Notes under the pieces: model-generated
Told to the model about the DNA's origin: nothing
Databases searched by the model: none
Seen by the model: the letters and a program-made list of their open reading frames with translations, nothing else
Shown: one piece after another, positions 42,061 through 49,805 of the stretch
How positions within the stretch are numbered: the first letter of the stretch is position 1
Layout: every line of letters begins with the position of its first letter
Program-made: the position numbers and the translations under genes
From: Geobacillus thermoleovorans
GTDB lineage: Bacteria; Bacillota; Bacilli; Bacillales; Anoxybacillaceae
Direction of reading: 5' to 3'
DNA: 64,000 bases
NCBI RefSeq assembly: GCF_001610955.1
Contig: NZ_CP014335.1
Location: 2,551,001-2,615,000, forward strand

Positions 42061-42987
42061 TTACATGACGTTTTTTGCTTTTTCCTCCAAAGCGGCAATC
42101 GCCGGTTTCTCGACCACAGCGCTCTTTTGACCGCGGCGGCTCGTCACCAGCAAATACACGACGGCGAAGTAGCCGATATAGGCGATCACTTCTTCAAGCG
42201 ACGGCATCGCTGAATAACCAAACAACGCTTTTAAAAAGACGCCGACTTCGCCGGAAAAGACGGGGGCGACGCCATGATCGCGCACGTAATGTTCGTAGTC
42301 AATCGGATGTTCTGGAAGCAGCCATGTCAAATCATATACGTGCGGCATGACGCTGCCGATGAGCCCAATGTCCTGCATCATCGAAATGGCTTGCACGAGC
42401 AGGCCAGCGGCGATCAAGACGATAAAAGCTCCGGTTACTTTAAAGAATGCTTTCAGCGGAATGCGCATCGTTCCTTTAAAGAAGAAGTAGCTGACCAAAG
42501 CGGCAATGGCAATGCCTGTCGCCGCTCCCCAGCCTTGTATGGCCGCGCCGATGTTGCCGTGCGTGATGGCAGCGAAGAAAAAAACGGTTTCCACTCCTTC
42601 GCGCAGCACGACTAAAAACGAGTGAATGACCATGCCGGCGACATTACCGGCGGTAATAAACTGGTCCATTTTCCCTTCAACGTTTTGTTTCATGTCCCGG
42701 CTATGCTCGGCCATCCAAAACACCATCTGCGTCAAGAGCAACGCGGAGACGATCATGATGCCGATTTTTAAGTAGATTTCACTGCCCATCGCGGCAAATC
42801 CCGTGAACACGACTTGAAACAAAATGGCCACCCCGATGCTCGCCAACACGGCCAAACCAGCACCAAGCCATACGTACTTCGTGTATTCGCGGTGATCGAC
42901 ACGTTTCAAATACGATGTAATGATGCCGACGATCAGCAGCGCTTCCAGCGCTTCACGAAACGTAATGAGCAGCGCTTGGACTTCCAT
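42061..42987 (-). CDS. efeU: FTR1/EfeU-family high-affinity iron permease
   Basis: 308 residues with seven membrane helices. The two iron-binding REXXE motifs are present: REALE at residues 11-15 in the first helix and REGVE in the fourth (VVLREGVETVFFFAAITHG). These belong to the oxidase-dependent Fe(III) permease family. The ATG at 42987 has GGGGAGGCGG upstream; the longer frame to 43077 overlaps the upstream gene and lacks a site. Second gene after a membrane-anchored helical partner, behind a Fur box. No EfeB-type peroxidase is seen in the window. Confidence 0.93.
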   Translation of the reverse strand: MEVQALLITFREALEALLIVGIITSYLKRVDHREYTKYVWLGAGLAVLASIGVAILFQVVFTGFAAMGSEIYLKIGIMIVSALLLTQMVFWMAEHSRDMKQNVEGKMDQFITAGNVAGMVIHSFLVVLREGVETVFFFAAITHGNIGAAIQGWGAATGIAIAALVSYFFFKGTMRIPLKAFFKVTGAFIVLIAAGLLVQAISMMQDIGLIGSVMPHVYDLTWLLPEHPIDYEHYVRDHGVAPVFSGEVGVFLKALFGYSAMPSLEEVIAYIGYFAVVYLLVTSRRGQKSAVVEKPAIAALEEKAKNVM

Positions 42988-43012
42988 GTCTCCGCCTCCC
43001 CTTATATTTGGA

Positions 43013-43774
43013 CTAAGCCCGTTTCCGACGCCGCACATAAATGAGAGCCGCGCCGAGAACCACAATAACGATGACAACGAGCGGAATCCAGTTTTTTACT
43101 TTAGACAAATCGGTCCACTCTTTCTTTTGCACTGCATCCGGCTTTTCTGCAGCGTTTTCCGAAAAATGGCCGACTTTTAGGCTTTTCAGGCCGAATTGCT
43201 TCTGCAGCGTTGTTAAAATCGTCTCTTTGCTTTTCTTAAACACGTTGATATCCGATTTTTTCTCGCCGACACCGAACAGCCCCGGGTTGCCAAGCGACTG
43301 AAGCGCCTTGTCAAACTCGGTGCGCAGCTGTTTATCAAGTGCAGGGTCTTTCCCTTGGATGACCGGCGACAGCGCTTCATACGTCGCAAACGCCTTCGCC
43401 AACAGCCGCTTGCTCGTGTCGTACTGATCAAAGTTTGCCTCAATATTGTCCAAACGGCGAGCGATATTGAGCACTAAAATGTTTTCCATGTCCTTGATCA
43501 CCGTTTGACGGTCCTTCGCTTCGATGGCCGCAAGCACCGCCTTGGACGGCTCAGGTCCCATATGCATGTCGATTTCTTCTTTTACGGTTTCGAAAATTTC
43601 CTTCGCTGCAGCAAAGTTCGGCGGCTGCTCGTTCAACTTTTCTTTCATCTCTTTATACGCCTCAGCAACCGCCTCTTTGTTCGGGTCTCCATACGAATAG
43701 GCGAACACTTTCAGCGGAATGAGATTGAGAATAATGATCACTGCTATGTAAAAAAAGAAACGAAACGATTTCAC
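43013..43774 (-). CDS. Membrane-anchored extracytoplasmic helical protein, partner of the FTR1 permease
   Basis: 253 residues: signal/anchor helix (FRFFFYIAVIIILNLIPLKVFA, ~5-26), an acidic helical extracellular domain (~30-220), and a C-terminal membrane helix with basic tail (WIPLVVIVIVVLGAALIYVRRRKRA). It resembles the N-terminal extracytoplasmic domain found next to some bacterial FTR1 permeases and is similar to the repeats of the lipoprotein at 48398-49603. Probably it delivers or binds iron; that is inference. GTG 43774 is chosen because the in-frame TTG 43801 and ATG 43792 fall in the -10 or at the transcription start. Confidence 0.78.
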   Translation of the reverse strand: MKSFRFFFYIAVIIILNLIPLKVFAYSYGDPNKEAVAEAYKEMKEKLNEQPPNFAAAKEIFETVKEEIDMHMGPEPSKAVLAAIEAKDRQTVIKDMENILVLNIARRLDNIEANFDQYDTSKRLLAKAFATYEALSPVIQGKDPALDKQLRTEFDKALQSLGNPGLFGVGEKKSDINVFKKSKETILTTLQKQFGLKSLKVGHFSENAAEKPDAVQKKEWTDLSKVKNWIPLVVIVIVVLGAALIYVRRRKRA

Positions 43775-43800
43775 GTTCCCTTCTCCCTCCATCAAGATCA

Positions 43801-43829
43801 ATGATAATCATTATCATACTTATTGTCAA
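43801..43829 (-). promoter_or_regulatory. Fur-controlled promoter of the FTR1 operon
   Basis: Minus strand TTGACA (43829-43824), 17-base spacer, TATCAT (43806-43801). A perfect 7-1-7 Fur box, TGATAATCATTATCA (43802-43816), covers the -10 and half of the spacer, so iron-loaded Fur would block RNA polymerase. Confidence 0.92.
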
Positions 43830-43998
43830 TAAAAAATCATCCATCGTCGAAAAGGCTGGTGAAAAAACGATCATCTTCCTCAATCCATCGTTCTCGACTA
43901 GAGAGAAGAACAGGATTGACAAGATTTCTCAAGTTGAGAAGTACCGTTGTGGAGTCTCATATCCCATGACATCACCTGCCTTCTAAGCACGAACTGCC

Positions 43999-44760
43999 TT
44001 ACGAGCAATGGCGCGCCCGCTCTTGGGAGCGCCCATGCCCTTCTCGATCGACGGCCACCTTTTTCACCGGACGGCGCATTTCCTTCCAGATGGCCGGGAT
44101 GACCGCGGTCATATAGGCGGTGAATTTGATGAACGAACGGCCCGTCGTCCGCACTTGATAGCGGATCGGCACTTCTTTCAAACGAAACCCTTTGCGCACC
44201 AAGTTGAGCGTCAGCACTTGGGCGTAGTTGTAATCGTGGATGATTTCCGCCTCCTCCATCGCGTGGCGCGAAAAGGCGCGCATCCCCGACTGTCCGTCAT
44301 ACAGCCGCTGTCCTAGAAGAAGCGACTGCAGCCAAGTGAACAAATAATTCCCAAGGCGGCGATGCCATTTCATGCCGCGAATCGTGCCAAGGAAGCGCGA
44401 GCCGATCGTATAGTCCGCTTCACCGGTGAAAATCGGCGCTAAAAGGTCAGGAATTTGTTCCGGCGGATATTCGTTGTCAGCATCGATCATCACGCCGATA
44501 TCCGCGCCAAGACGGACACACTCTTCAAGCCCTCGCCGCACCGCCGCACCGAGGCCGCGGTTTTCCGGCAGGCGGCAAATGATATCGGCCCCCGCTTCTT
44601 TCGCTACTTCGTCCGTTCGGTCCGTCGATCCATCATCAATGACCAAGACGATGACCTCTACATCGGGATGAAAATGACGCGGAATGCGGCGGATGACATC
44701 TCCAATCGCTTCTTCTTCATTGTGCGCCGGCAAAAAGACGATGACGCGCTGCTTCTTCAT
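43999..44760 (-). CDS. GT2 glycosyltransferase, dolichyl-phosphate-mannose-synthase-like
   Basis: 253 residues, soluble, without the C-terminal membrane helices of larger relatives. GT-A fold motifs: FLPAHNEEEAIGDVI (~9-23), VIDDGSTDRTDEVA, the DXD-like DADNEYPPEQI (~92-102), GSRFLG and GQSGMRAFSR. Family members transfer a sugar from a nucleotide to polyprenyl phosphate. AAAGGAGGAG stands ahead of the ATG, and the start overlaps the upstream phosphatase-like gene by 44 bases. Last gene of a four-gene operon; no obvious terminator follows. Confidence 0.88.
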   Translation of the reverse strand: MKKQRVIVFLPAHNEEEAIGDVIRRIPRHFHPDVEVIVLVIDDGSTDRTDEVAKEAGADIICRLPENRGLGAAVRRGLEECVRLGADIGVMIDADNEYPPEQIPDLLAPIFTGEADYTIGSRFLGTIRGMKWHRRLGNYLFTWLQSLLLGQRLYDGQSGMRAFSRHAMEEAEIIHDYNYAQVLTLNLVRKGFRLKEVPIRYQVRTTGRSFIKFTAYMTAVIPAIWKEMRRPVKKVAVDREGHGRSQERARHCS

Positions 44761-46216
44761 CGCTCTCCTCCTTTCTCATCGCCTCGATCAAAACCGGACC
44801 ACGGCTATGGCTCGGATACGGCGCGCCGAGCAAATAGGCGATCGTCGGCGCCAGCGAAACGAGGCTTTTTTTCTCATCGACTCGTTTTCCTGCCTCAATC
44901 GCCGGGCCGTATAGAAAAAACGGCACATACCGCTCCCCTTCATCGAGGTGGCCGTGGCCGCCGATGCCATCCGCTTGGCCATGGTCGGCGCAGACAATCA
45001 ATGTCGCGCGCTCGAGCTCGCCCCGTTCCTCAAGCCAGCCGACAAACTCCGCGATCAACGCGTCGGCTTCTTCAATTTTTTCGATATACTCGTCATACAG
45101 CACACCGCGGCTATGGCCGGTCTGGTCGGTGGCGATCAATTGCACGACAAGCAAGTCCGGGTGCTGCTCTTCCACAATGCGTTTCGCCCGCTCGATGATA
45201 TAACGGTCGGCGAGGTCGTTCGGCATGACGGCCGTCACCGTTTCGACATCGTCGCCGAACGAATCGACCAAATGAGCGATGCCAAGCAAGCGGCCGGTTT
45301 TTCCGATTTTCCGGAGCGAATCGAAAATCGTCTCCACTTTCGCCCCAAGCTTCCATACCATATTGGACCGGATGCCGTGCTCAAACGGATACGTCCCCGT
45401 CAGCATCGAGGTGAAGCAGACGACCGTGCGCGCCGGATAGACGGTTTCCATTTGCGCAAATTCCGTCCCTTGCGCGCGCAGCCGCTTTAAAAACGGGGCG
45501 TTGGCCGCTTCAAACCGGTCTTTGCGCATCCCATCAATCACGATGACATACACTTTGTCACTGACCGGCGCGGTGGGACTCGGCACATTGTTCGTATAAG
45601 TCGGAATGATCTCCGGCTGCCAGTCGAACAAATTCCGATGCAAAATCCATGAAAACAGCCACACCCCAGCGGCAAACAGCCAAAGCGCCCCGCACAGCGG
45701 CGCCAAAGCCGCTCCTTGATCGATCTGCTGCGAAGCGTATTCCCATACGGACAAAAGAAGAAAACATTTTGGCAGCTGCTCTTGGGCGTTGCCGCTCGTC
45801 GAATCGCTGTTTTTCAGCACCAGCTTCCAAAAGCGGGTGAAATTCCACCACGACGTGCCGATGCGCAAATGGTAATACAGCGTCCCCCAAAAAAAGACGG
45901 TAAAGAAAAAGTAAAGCCCCGACGCCAACAACAACAACGACGCATCAGCGAACGACCAAACGATGAGAAACACGACATAAGGGATCCATAAATAATTGCG
46001 CAAAAACAGTGGATAATCGTACACATAATAGACAACAAACAACGGCAGCACCGCCGTCAGGCCAATCAGCCATGTCCATGCATGGCCGCCCATAAGATCA
46101 GCGGCATGGTAGATGCTCATCGTTCCCACGACAAAAATCGGCGTGAACGGCTTTCCTTCATTCAGCAAATTCCAGCAGCGCGCCGCGATTTTTTCGAATC
46201 GTGATGCTTCTTTCAT
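44717..46216 (-). CDS. Membrane-anchored alkaline-phosphatase-superfamily phosphodiesterase/transferase
   Basis: 499 residues. About five N-terminal membrane helices (~30-200), then an alkaline-phosphatase-superfamily domain with every metal ligand visible: D in VIVIDGMRKDRF, the likely nucleophile T in YPARTVVCFTSM, D and H in ATDQTGHSRG, D-H in CADHGQADG and a last H in GGHGHLDEG. Related enzymes are nucleotide pyrophosphatases and phosphoethanolamine transferases; the substrate is not known. The ATG at 46216 overlaps the upstream stop (ATGA). Confidence 0.85.
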   Translation of the reverse strand: MKEASRFEKIAARCWNLLNEGKPFTPIFVVGTMSIYHAADLMGGHAWTWLIGLTAVLPLFVVYYVYDYPLFLRNYLWIPYVVFLIVWSFADASLLLLASGLYFFFTVFFWGTLYYHLRIGTSWWNFTRFWKLVLKNSDSTSGNAQEQLPKCFLLLSVWEYASQQIDQGAALAPLCGALWLFAAGVWLFSWILHRNLFDWQPEIIPTYTNNVPSPTAPVSDKVYVIVIDGMRKDRFEAANAPFLKRLRAQGTEFAQMETVYPARTVVCFTSMLTGTYPFEHGIRSNMVWKLGAKVETIFDSLRKIGKTGRLLGIAHLVDSFGDDVETVTAVMPNDLADRYIIERAKRIVEEQHPDLLVVQLIATDQTGHSRGVLYDEYIEKIEEADALIAEFVGWLEERGELERATLIVCADHGQADGIGGHGHLDEGERYVPFFLYGPAIEAGKRVDEKKSLVSLAPTIAYLLGAPYPSHSRGPVLIEAMRKEESDEEAARHRLFAGAQ

Positions 46217-47145
46217 CGCCTCTCCCTTTCCTTTCTCCATACGCTCCGCACCGCCTGCCAGTCGGACCGCCAAAACCACAATACCGCGGCACCAGCGGCG
46301 TAAGAAAACAGAAATTTAAAGGCATGTGTCAACACCGCGGCCATATACGCCACATCCCACGGTGCACCAACCGTAGTTAAGGCAAACCCCATCACCGCCT
46401 CATACGTTCCGAGTCCACCGGGAGCGATTTGGGCAATTTGTCCGGAAACGGTCGCGCTGTTTGCCCACACCGCCTGTCCAAAAGAAAGCGGTATACCGAC
46501 CGCTTTGGCGATCACACCTATGACTGCCGCCTCACACAGCCAGCTCGCCGCCACCGCCCCGACCATCGCCGCGCCGCTCCAGCCGTGAAATACGCTCCGC
46601 CATCGCCGCCATAACCGATCGAGGCGGAGCGGACGGCGAAACACGATCACGGTCAGCACGAACCCGGCCGCAACGGCCGCTGCCAAGAGAGAAATGCGGG
46701 GAATGTAATGCATATACGCATACATCCCAATGACAGTCAATCCACCAAGCACCGCCATATCAAGGAGCCGCATCACCGCCACCGATTCAATGGCCTCGCT
46801 GGCTGAAACACCGGGCTGGCGGGCAAGCAAAGCCATACGCACAGCATCACCGATTTTCACTGGGGCTAGATGGTTAACAAACAAACTAAGCAGCACGGCA
46901 CGCCAATAAACAGAGAAGGCGATTGGCTTTCCGACATATCGCTTCCACGCCCACGCCCGCAGCCAAAACGACAAGCCATATACGAAAGCAGCGGCAGCCA
47001 TCTCGATCGGGCGGCTGACTAGCCTGGATAGATGATGGAGCATCTGCCGGCCGTCAAAGCAGCGGTATGTCAACCAAGCGGAAAAGAAAAGAAGCGCGAG
47101 CCCAGCTGCTTGCAACGCCGCTTTAGCCGCCGGTTTACCGCTCAT
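46213..47145 (-). CDS. UPF0104 / AglD-MprF-type membrane protein (flippase-like)
   Basis: 310 residues with about eight hydrophobic helices. Characteristic segments: AFVYGLSFWLRAWAWKRYVG, LFVNHLAPVKIGDAVRMALLARQPG and SGQIAQIAPGGLGTYEAVMGFAL, all features of the lysylphosphatidylglycerol-flippase domain family (UPF0104). Family members flip or handle lipid-linked substrates. The ATG at 47145 overlaps the epimerase gene by 11 bases; its ribosome site is weak (GTGGGCG), so coupled translation is likely. Confidence 0.85.
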   Translation of the reverse strand: MSGKPAAKAALQAAGLALLFFSAWLTYRCFDGRQMLHHLSRLVSRPIEMAAAAFVYGLSFWLRAWAWKRYVGKPIAFSVYWRAVLLSLFVNHLAPVKIGDAVRMALLARQPGVSASEAIESVAVMRLLDMAVLGGLTVIGMYAYMHYIPRISLLAAAVAAGFVLTVIVFRRPLRLDRLWRRWRSVFHGWSGAAMVGAVAASWLCEAAVIGVIAKAVGIPLSFGQAVWANSATVSGQIAQIAPGGLGTYEAVMGFALTTVGAPWDVAYMAAVLTHAFKFLFSYAAGAAVLWFWRSDWQAVRSVWRKERERR

Positions 47146-48079
47146 ATTCGCGCGCCCACGCCACCGTGCGGGCGAGCCCTTCGGCAAACGCCACCTTCGG
47201 CTTGTAACCAAACGCCCGCTCCGCCTTCGTGATGTCCGCCCATGTCGCTTTCACATCGCCTTTCCGCTCCGGCGCGTGCACGATTTTCAGATCGGGAAAG
47301 TGCTTCCGCAACTCAGCGAGCAGCTGCTCCATGGTGACGGGCGCCCCGGCGCCCAAGTTGAACACTTCGCTTCGCCCACCGCTGCGGTGAAGTGCTGCGA
47401 TCATGCCCTCCACAATATCATCGATGTACGTATAATCACGCGCCGTTCCTTTGCCATATACGACAATCTCCTCGCCCGCCAGCAATCGGCGCAAAAACGT
47501 GCCGATCGCCATATCCGGACGACCCCACGGCCCGTAAACGGTGAAATAGCGAAAAATCGTCATTTGGTAGCCATACAAATGGGCATAGGCATGACAAAAC
47601 GATTCCGCTCCGTATTTCGCCGCCGCATACGGCGAAACGACGCGGCCGTCAGCCATCTCTTCCCGGAGTGGGACATTGCCGCGGTCGCCGTACACCGATG
47701 ACGATGAGGCAAACAGCACATGCGCCACCCCCGCTTCCCCCGCCGCCGCCAAAACGTTCACCGTCGCCTTAATGTCATAATCGATGTAAGCGAGCGGATG
47801 CGCCAACGAATACGGCACGCCCGGCAGCGCCGCCAAATGGTAGACGACATCGGGGCGAAACTGGCTGAACCAACGCTTCGTCGCTTCCCCATCAAGCAAG
47901 TCGAAGCGGGCAAGCGGCACCCGGCCGCCGGTGAGCGCGTGAAACTGCCGCTCCTTCCGCTCAACAGGATAGTACGGATGAAAACAATCGATCGCTGCCA
48001 CTTCATGACCTTGTTCATGCAGACGAGCGGCCAAATGACTGCCAATAAATCCGGCTCCTCCAGTGACAACAATTTTCAA
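47135..48079 (-). CDS. NAD-dependent sugar-nucleotide epimerase/dehydratase (extended SDR)
   Basis: 314 residues. Rossmann motif VVTGGAGFIGSHLA at the N-terminus, catalytic Ser in FASSSSVYGD and Tyr-x3-Lys in SPYAAAKYGAE, plus RYFTVYGPWGRPDMA and DYTYIDDIVEGM. The pattern (LPGVPYSLAHPLAYIDYDI) is closest to UDP-glucuronate 4-epimerase-like proteins, but the substrate cannot be fixed from sequence alone. The start is probably TTG 48079 after GGGGTG; a GTG nine bases upstream is possible. First gene of the surface-sugar operon. Confidence 0.88.
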   Translation of the reverse strand: MKIVVTGGAGFIGSHLAARLHEQGHEVAAIDCFHPYYPVERKERQFHALTGGRVPLARFDLLDGEATKRWFSQFRPDVVYHLAALPGVPYSLAHPLAYIDYDIKATVNVLAAAGEAGVAHVLFASSSSVYGDRGNVPLREEMADGRVVSPYAAAKYGAESFCHAYAHLYGYQMTIFRYFTVYGPWGRPDMAIGTFLRRLLAGEEIVVYGKGTARDYTYIDDIVEGMIAALHRSGGRSEVFNLGAGAPVTMEQLLAELRKHFPDLKIVHAPERKGDVKATWADITKAERAFGYKPKVAFAEGLARTVAWAREYER

Positions 48080-48116
48080 CGGTTTCACCCCATTACAAAA
48101 TGGACTATCCATCAGC

Positions 48117-48125
48117 ATCTTACCA
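48117..48125 (-). promoter_or_regulatory. Extended -10 promoter element of the surface-sugar operon
   Basis: Minus strand TGGTAAGAT, 38 bases ahead of the epimerase start; no good -35. Confidence 0.45.
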
Positions 48126-48268
48126 CAGCCGCTCGGAAAAGTCGCGGCGCCATGAAAAAAACCAAACGTTTCCGGACAGACGGCTGCCCTGAAGGCACAC
48201 AAGCTGCCTGACATCCACCATCGAGCACTCTGCCGACATCAAATCCGCTGCCTCCTTCGTCATACAAG

Positions 48269-48297
48269 AGGGTGTCCCAAAAGGATCGGGACACCCT
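48269..48297. terminator. Hairpin AGGGTGTCCC / GGGACACCCT downstream of the lipoprotein gene
   Basis: Perfect 10-bp stem with a 9-base loop. On the minus strand it follows the lipoprotein gene by about 100 bases and is followed by CTTGT only, so it is a mediocre terminator. The stem resembles insertion-sequence ends (GGGTGTCCC), so it may be a relic. Confidence 0.6.
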
Positions 48298-48397
48298 TTC
48301 TTATTACGTATATAGGTATAAAACAATCATTAAGAAACAATATGTTGTGCTTTGTTAAGGAAAATTACCCTTTTGGGTCATCCCCTTGTTTGCTAGG

Positions 48398-49603
48398 TTA
48401 TTTCGCTTTTTCAATCACTTGTTGCAGGGCGGCTTCAATTTGCGGCAGCCATTTGTCACCCTCAGCTTTGTTTTTTGCCTTTGCCGCCTCTAGGTAGCGT
48501 GTCGCCTGTTCGTTCAAGTCGGTGTATGCTTTGTCGCCAAGCAGCGTTTTGATATCCTGTTCGATCATGTTAATAAAGAGCGCGCCTTCTAAGGCGGTGA
48601 TCACCGACTTGTCTTGCCCCCAATTTTCTTTGCTTTCTTCATATTCGTGAAGCGCCACTTTCGCCCATCCGCGCACGAACGCATGGTTCACCGCTTTCGG
48701 ATCGAGCGTTTTGACATCGGTTTGCAGGTCAAACTGTTTCAAAATGTAGTCCGCCTCCTCCGCGGCATGCCGTTTCATATACGGATAGACGGACTGATAA
48801 AACGCCCAGCCTTCCGCCTGCTCCACTTTGGCTTCTTCGGCGTTTTCCTTGGCCGCAGCCGCCGCCTTCGCCGCATAGCCGTGCGGCAGCGCTCCGCTCG
48901 CTAAATAGAATGTTTTCATCAATGTTTTGTCCACGACTTGCTTGCCGAGGGCAAATGAGAGCGCATCATCGTTTTGCACCGCTTGCTCCATTTGGGCAAA
49001 CGCCCCGTTGATCGCGTCAACCAACTTCGTTCCGTAAGCCGCATCGCGCTTTTCCACGGTCGACTGCAAAATCGCGTAAAATGCCTTCGCTTCCTCAAGC
49101 TCTTCCTTTACTTCTTCCTTATTGGCCCAATGCTCTTCTGCTTCGGTAAACTCATGTTTGATCGTCGTGTAAAACACTTTTTGCATCAGCTTGTCAAAAA
49201 TTTGCTTGACAACCAACGGCTCAAGCGACCCGTCTTTGCCGGCGGCCAGTGCGTTGGTAATATGTTGGTCAAGCGTATCTTCAAATTCCGCGTCACGTTT
49301 TTGTACAAGCGGCTGCAGCTTTTCTTTGTAGATGCTCTCCACTTTGCCGAAGTCGACCGCCCCGCCTTGCTTCGCCTTCTCAAGCTCCGCGAGCGCTTCG
49401 CTGAACGCTCCCGCATAATCGACTTCCGCTTCTTCCTTCTCGTTCTCCGTCTTCTCTTCCTCTTTCGGCTTTTCTTGTTTTTCCACAGCCGTTTGGTTGC
49501 TGCTTTCTTTTTCTGTTCCCGCCGTCTGCTTGCTCTGGCCGCACGCGCCAAGCGCCAACGCTGCGGCGGCCAACAAGGCCAGCCACTTCCATTTCAATGA
49601 CAT
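48398..49603 (-). CDS. Fur-boxed lipoprotein with three internal helical repeats
   Basis: 401 residues. Lipoprotein signal with lipobox ALGAC (cysteine ~21), a Glu/Lys-rich linker (~25-62), then three similar helical repeats (about 70-165, 170-245, 265-350). Each carries a [F/Y]-Y-x7-KRD/H-like helix and a FY/HE-rich helix; repeat 1 has KHEFTEAEEHW and repeat 3 has LHEYEESKENW. The repeats resemble the extracytoplasmic domain of the FTR1 partner at 43013-43774. With a Fur box in its leader, a role as surface iron-binding or donor protein is inferred. Monocistronic. Confidence 0.75.
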   Translation of the reverse strand: MSLKWKWLALLAAAALALGACGQSKQTAGTEKESSNQTAVEKQEKPKEEEKTENEKEEAEVDYAGAFSEALAELEKAKQGGAVDFGKVESIYKEKLQPLVQKRDAEFEDTLDQHITNALAAGKDGSLEPLVVKQIFDKLMQKVFYTTIKHEFTEAEEHWANKEEVKEELEEAKAFYAILQSTVEKRDAAYGTKLVDAINGAFAQMEQAVQNDDALSFALGKQVVDKTLMKTFYLASGALPHGYAAKAAAAAKENAEEAKVEQAEGWAFYQSVYPYMKRHAAEEADYILKQFDLQTDVKTLDPKAVNHAFVRGWAKVALHEYEESKENWGQDKSVITALEGALFINMIEQDIKTLLGDKAYTDLNEQATRYLEAAKAKNKAEGDKWLPQIEAALQQVIEKAK

Positions 49604-49634
49604 TATGTATCCCCCCGTTCACACATCAAAAAAA

Positions 49635-49649
49635 TGATAATCAATATCA
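49635..49649. promoter_or_regulatory. Fur box of the lipoprotein gene
   Basis: TGATAATCAATATCA, 14 of 15 matches to the 7-1-7 consensus. It lies 10 bases downstream of the -10, over the start of the transcript. Confidence 0.85.
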
Positions 49650-49659
49650 ACACAATGAG

Positions 49660-49689
49660 ATTATAAAAGAAAATGAATTTCAGTGTCAA
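49660..49689 (-). promoter_or_regulatory. Sigma-A promoter of the lipoprotein gene
   Basis: TTGACA (49689-49684), 18-base spacer, TATAAT (49665-49660) on the minus strand; consensus boxes at both positions. Confidence 0.85.
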
Positions 49690-49757
49690 TACATGATAAA
49701 AGAGAAAGGACTCCCTTCTTGCTGAAAATCCTCTTTTCCTAGCTGATCACACCTTAA

Positions 49758-49792
49758 ATAAAAAATCCAGAGGCTTCTTCCCCTCTGGATTT
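49758..49792 (-). terminator. Terminator of trxA
   Basis: Perfect 11-bp stem AAATCCAGAGG / CCTCTGGATTT (49792-49763) followed by TTTATTTAAGG, 13 bases after trxA. Confidence 0.88.
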
Positions 49793-49805
49793 CCTTCTTT
49801 CTCCG

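Larger units (their letters stand above)
48080..48397. other. 318-bp gap between epimerase and lipoprotein genes
   Basis: Apart from the extended -10 (48117-48125) and the hairpin at 48269-48297, I see nothing firm. A minus-strand frame of about 68 codons runs through the hairpin and has an internal ATG with a distant GGAGG; its composition does not look like a conserved protein, so it is not called. Confidence 0.5.

Noticed and set aside
43662..43922. Minus-strand frame across the Fur-controlled promoter
   Set aside because: It overlaps the promoter, the Fur box and the start of the real gene in another frame.
48120..48326. Minus-strand frame of 68 codons upstream of the epimerase
   Set aside because: It runs through a perfect hairpin and overlaps the operon promoter; the product looks like no known protein.
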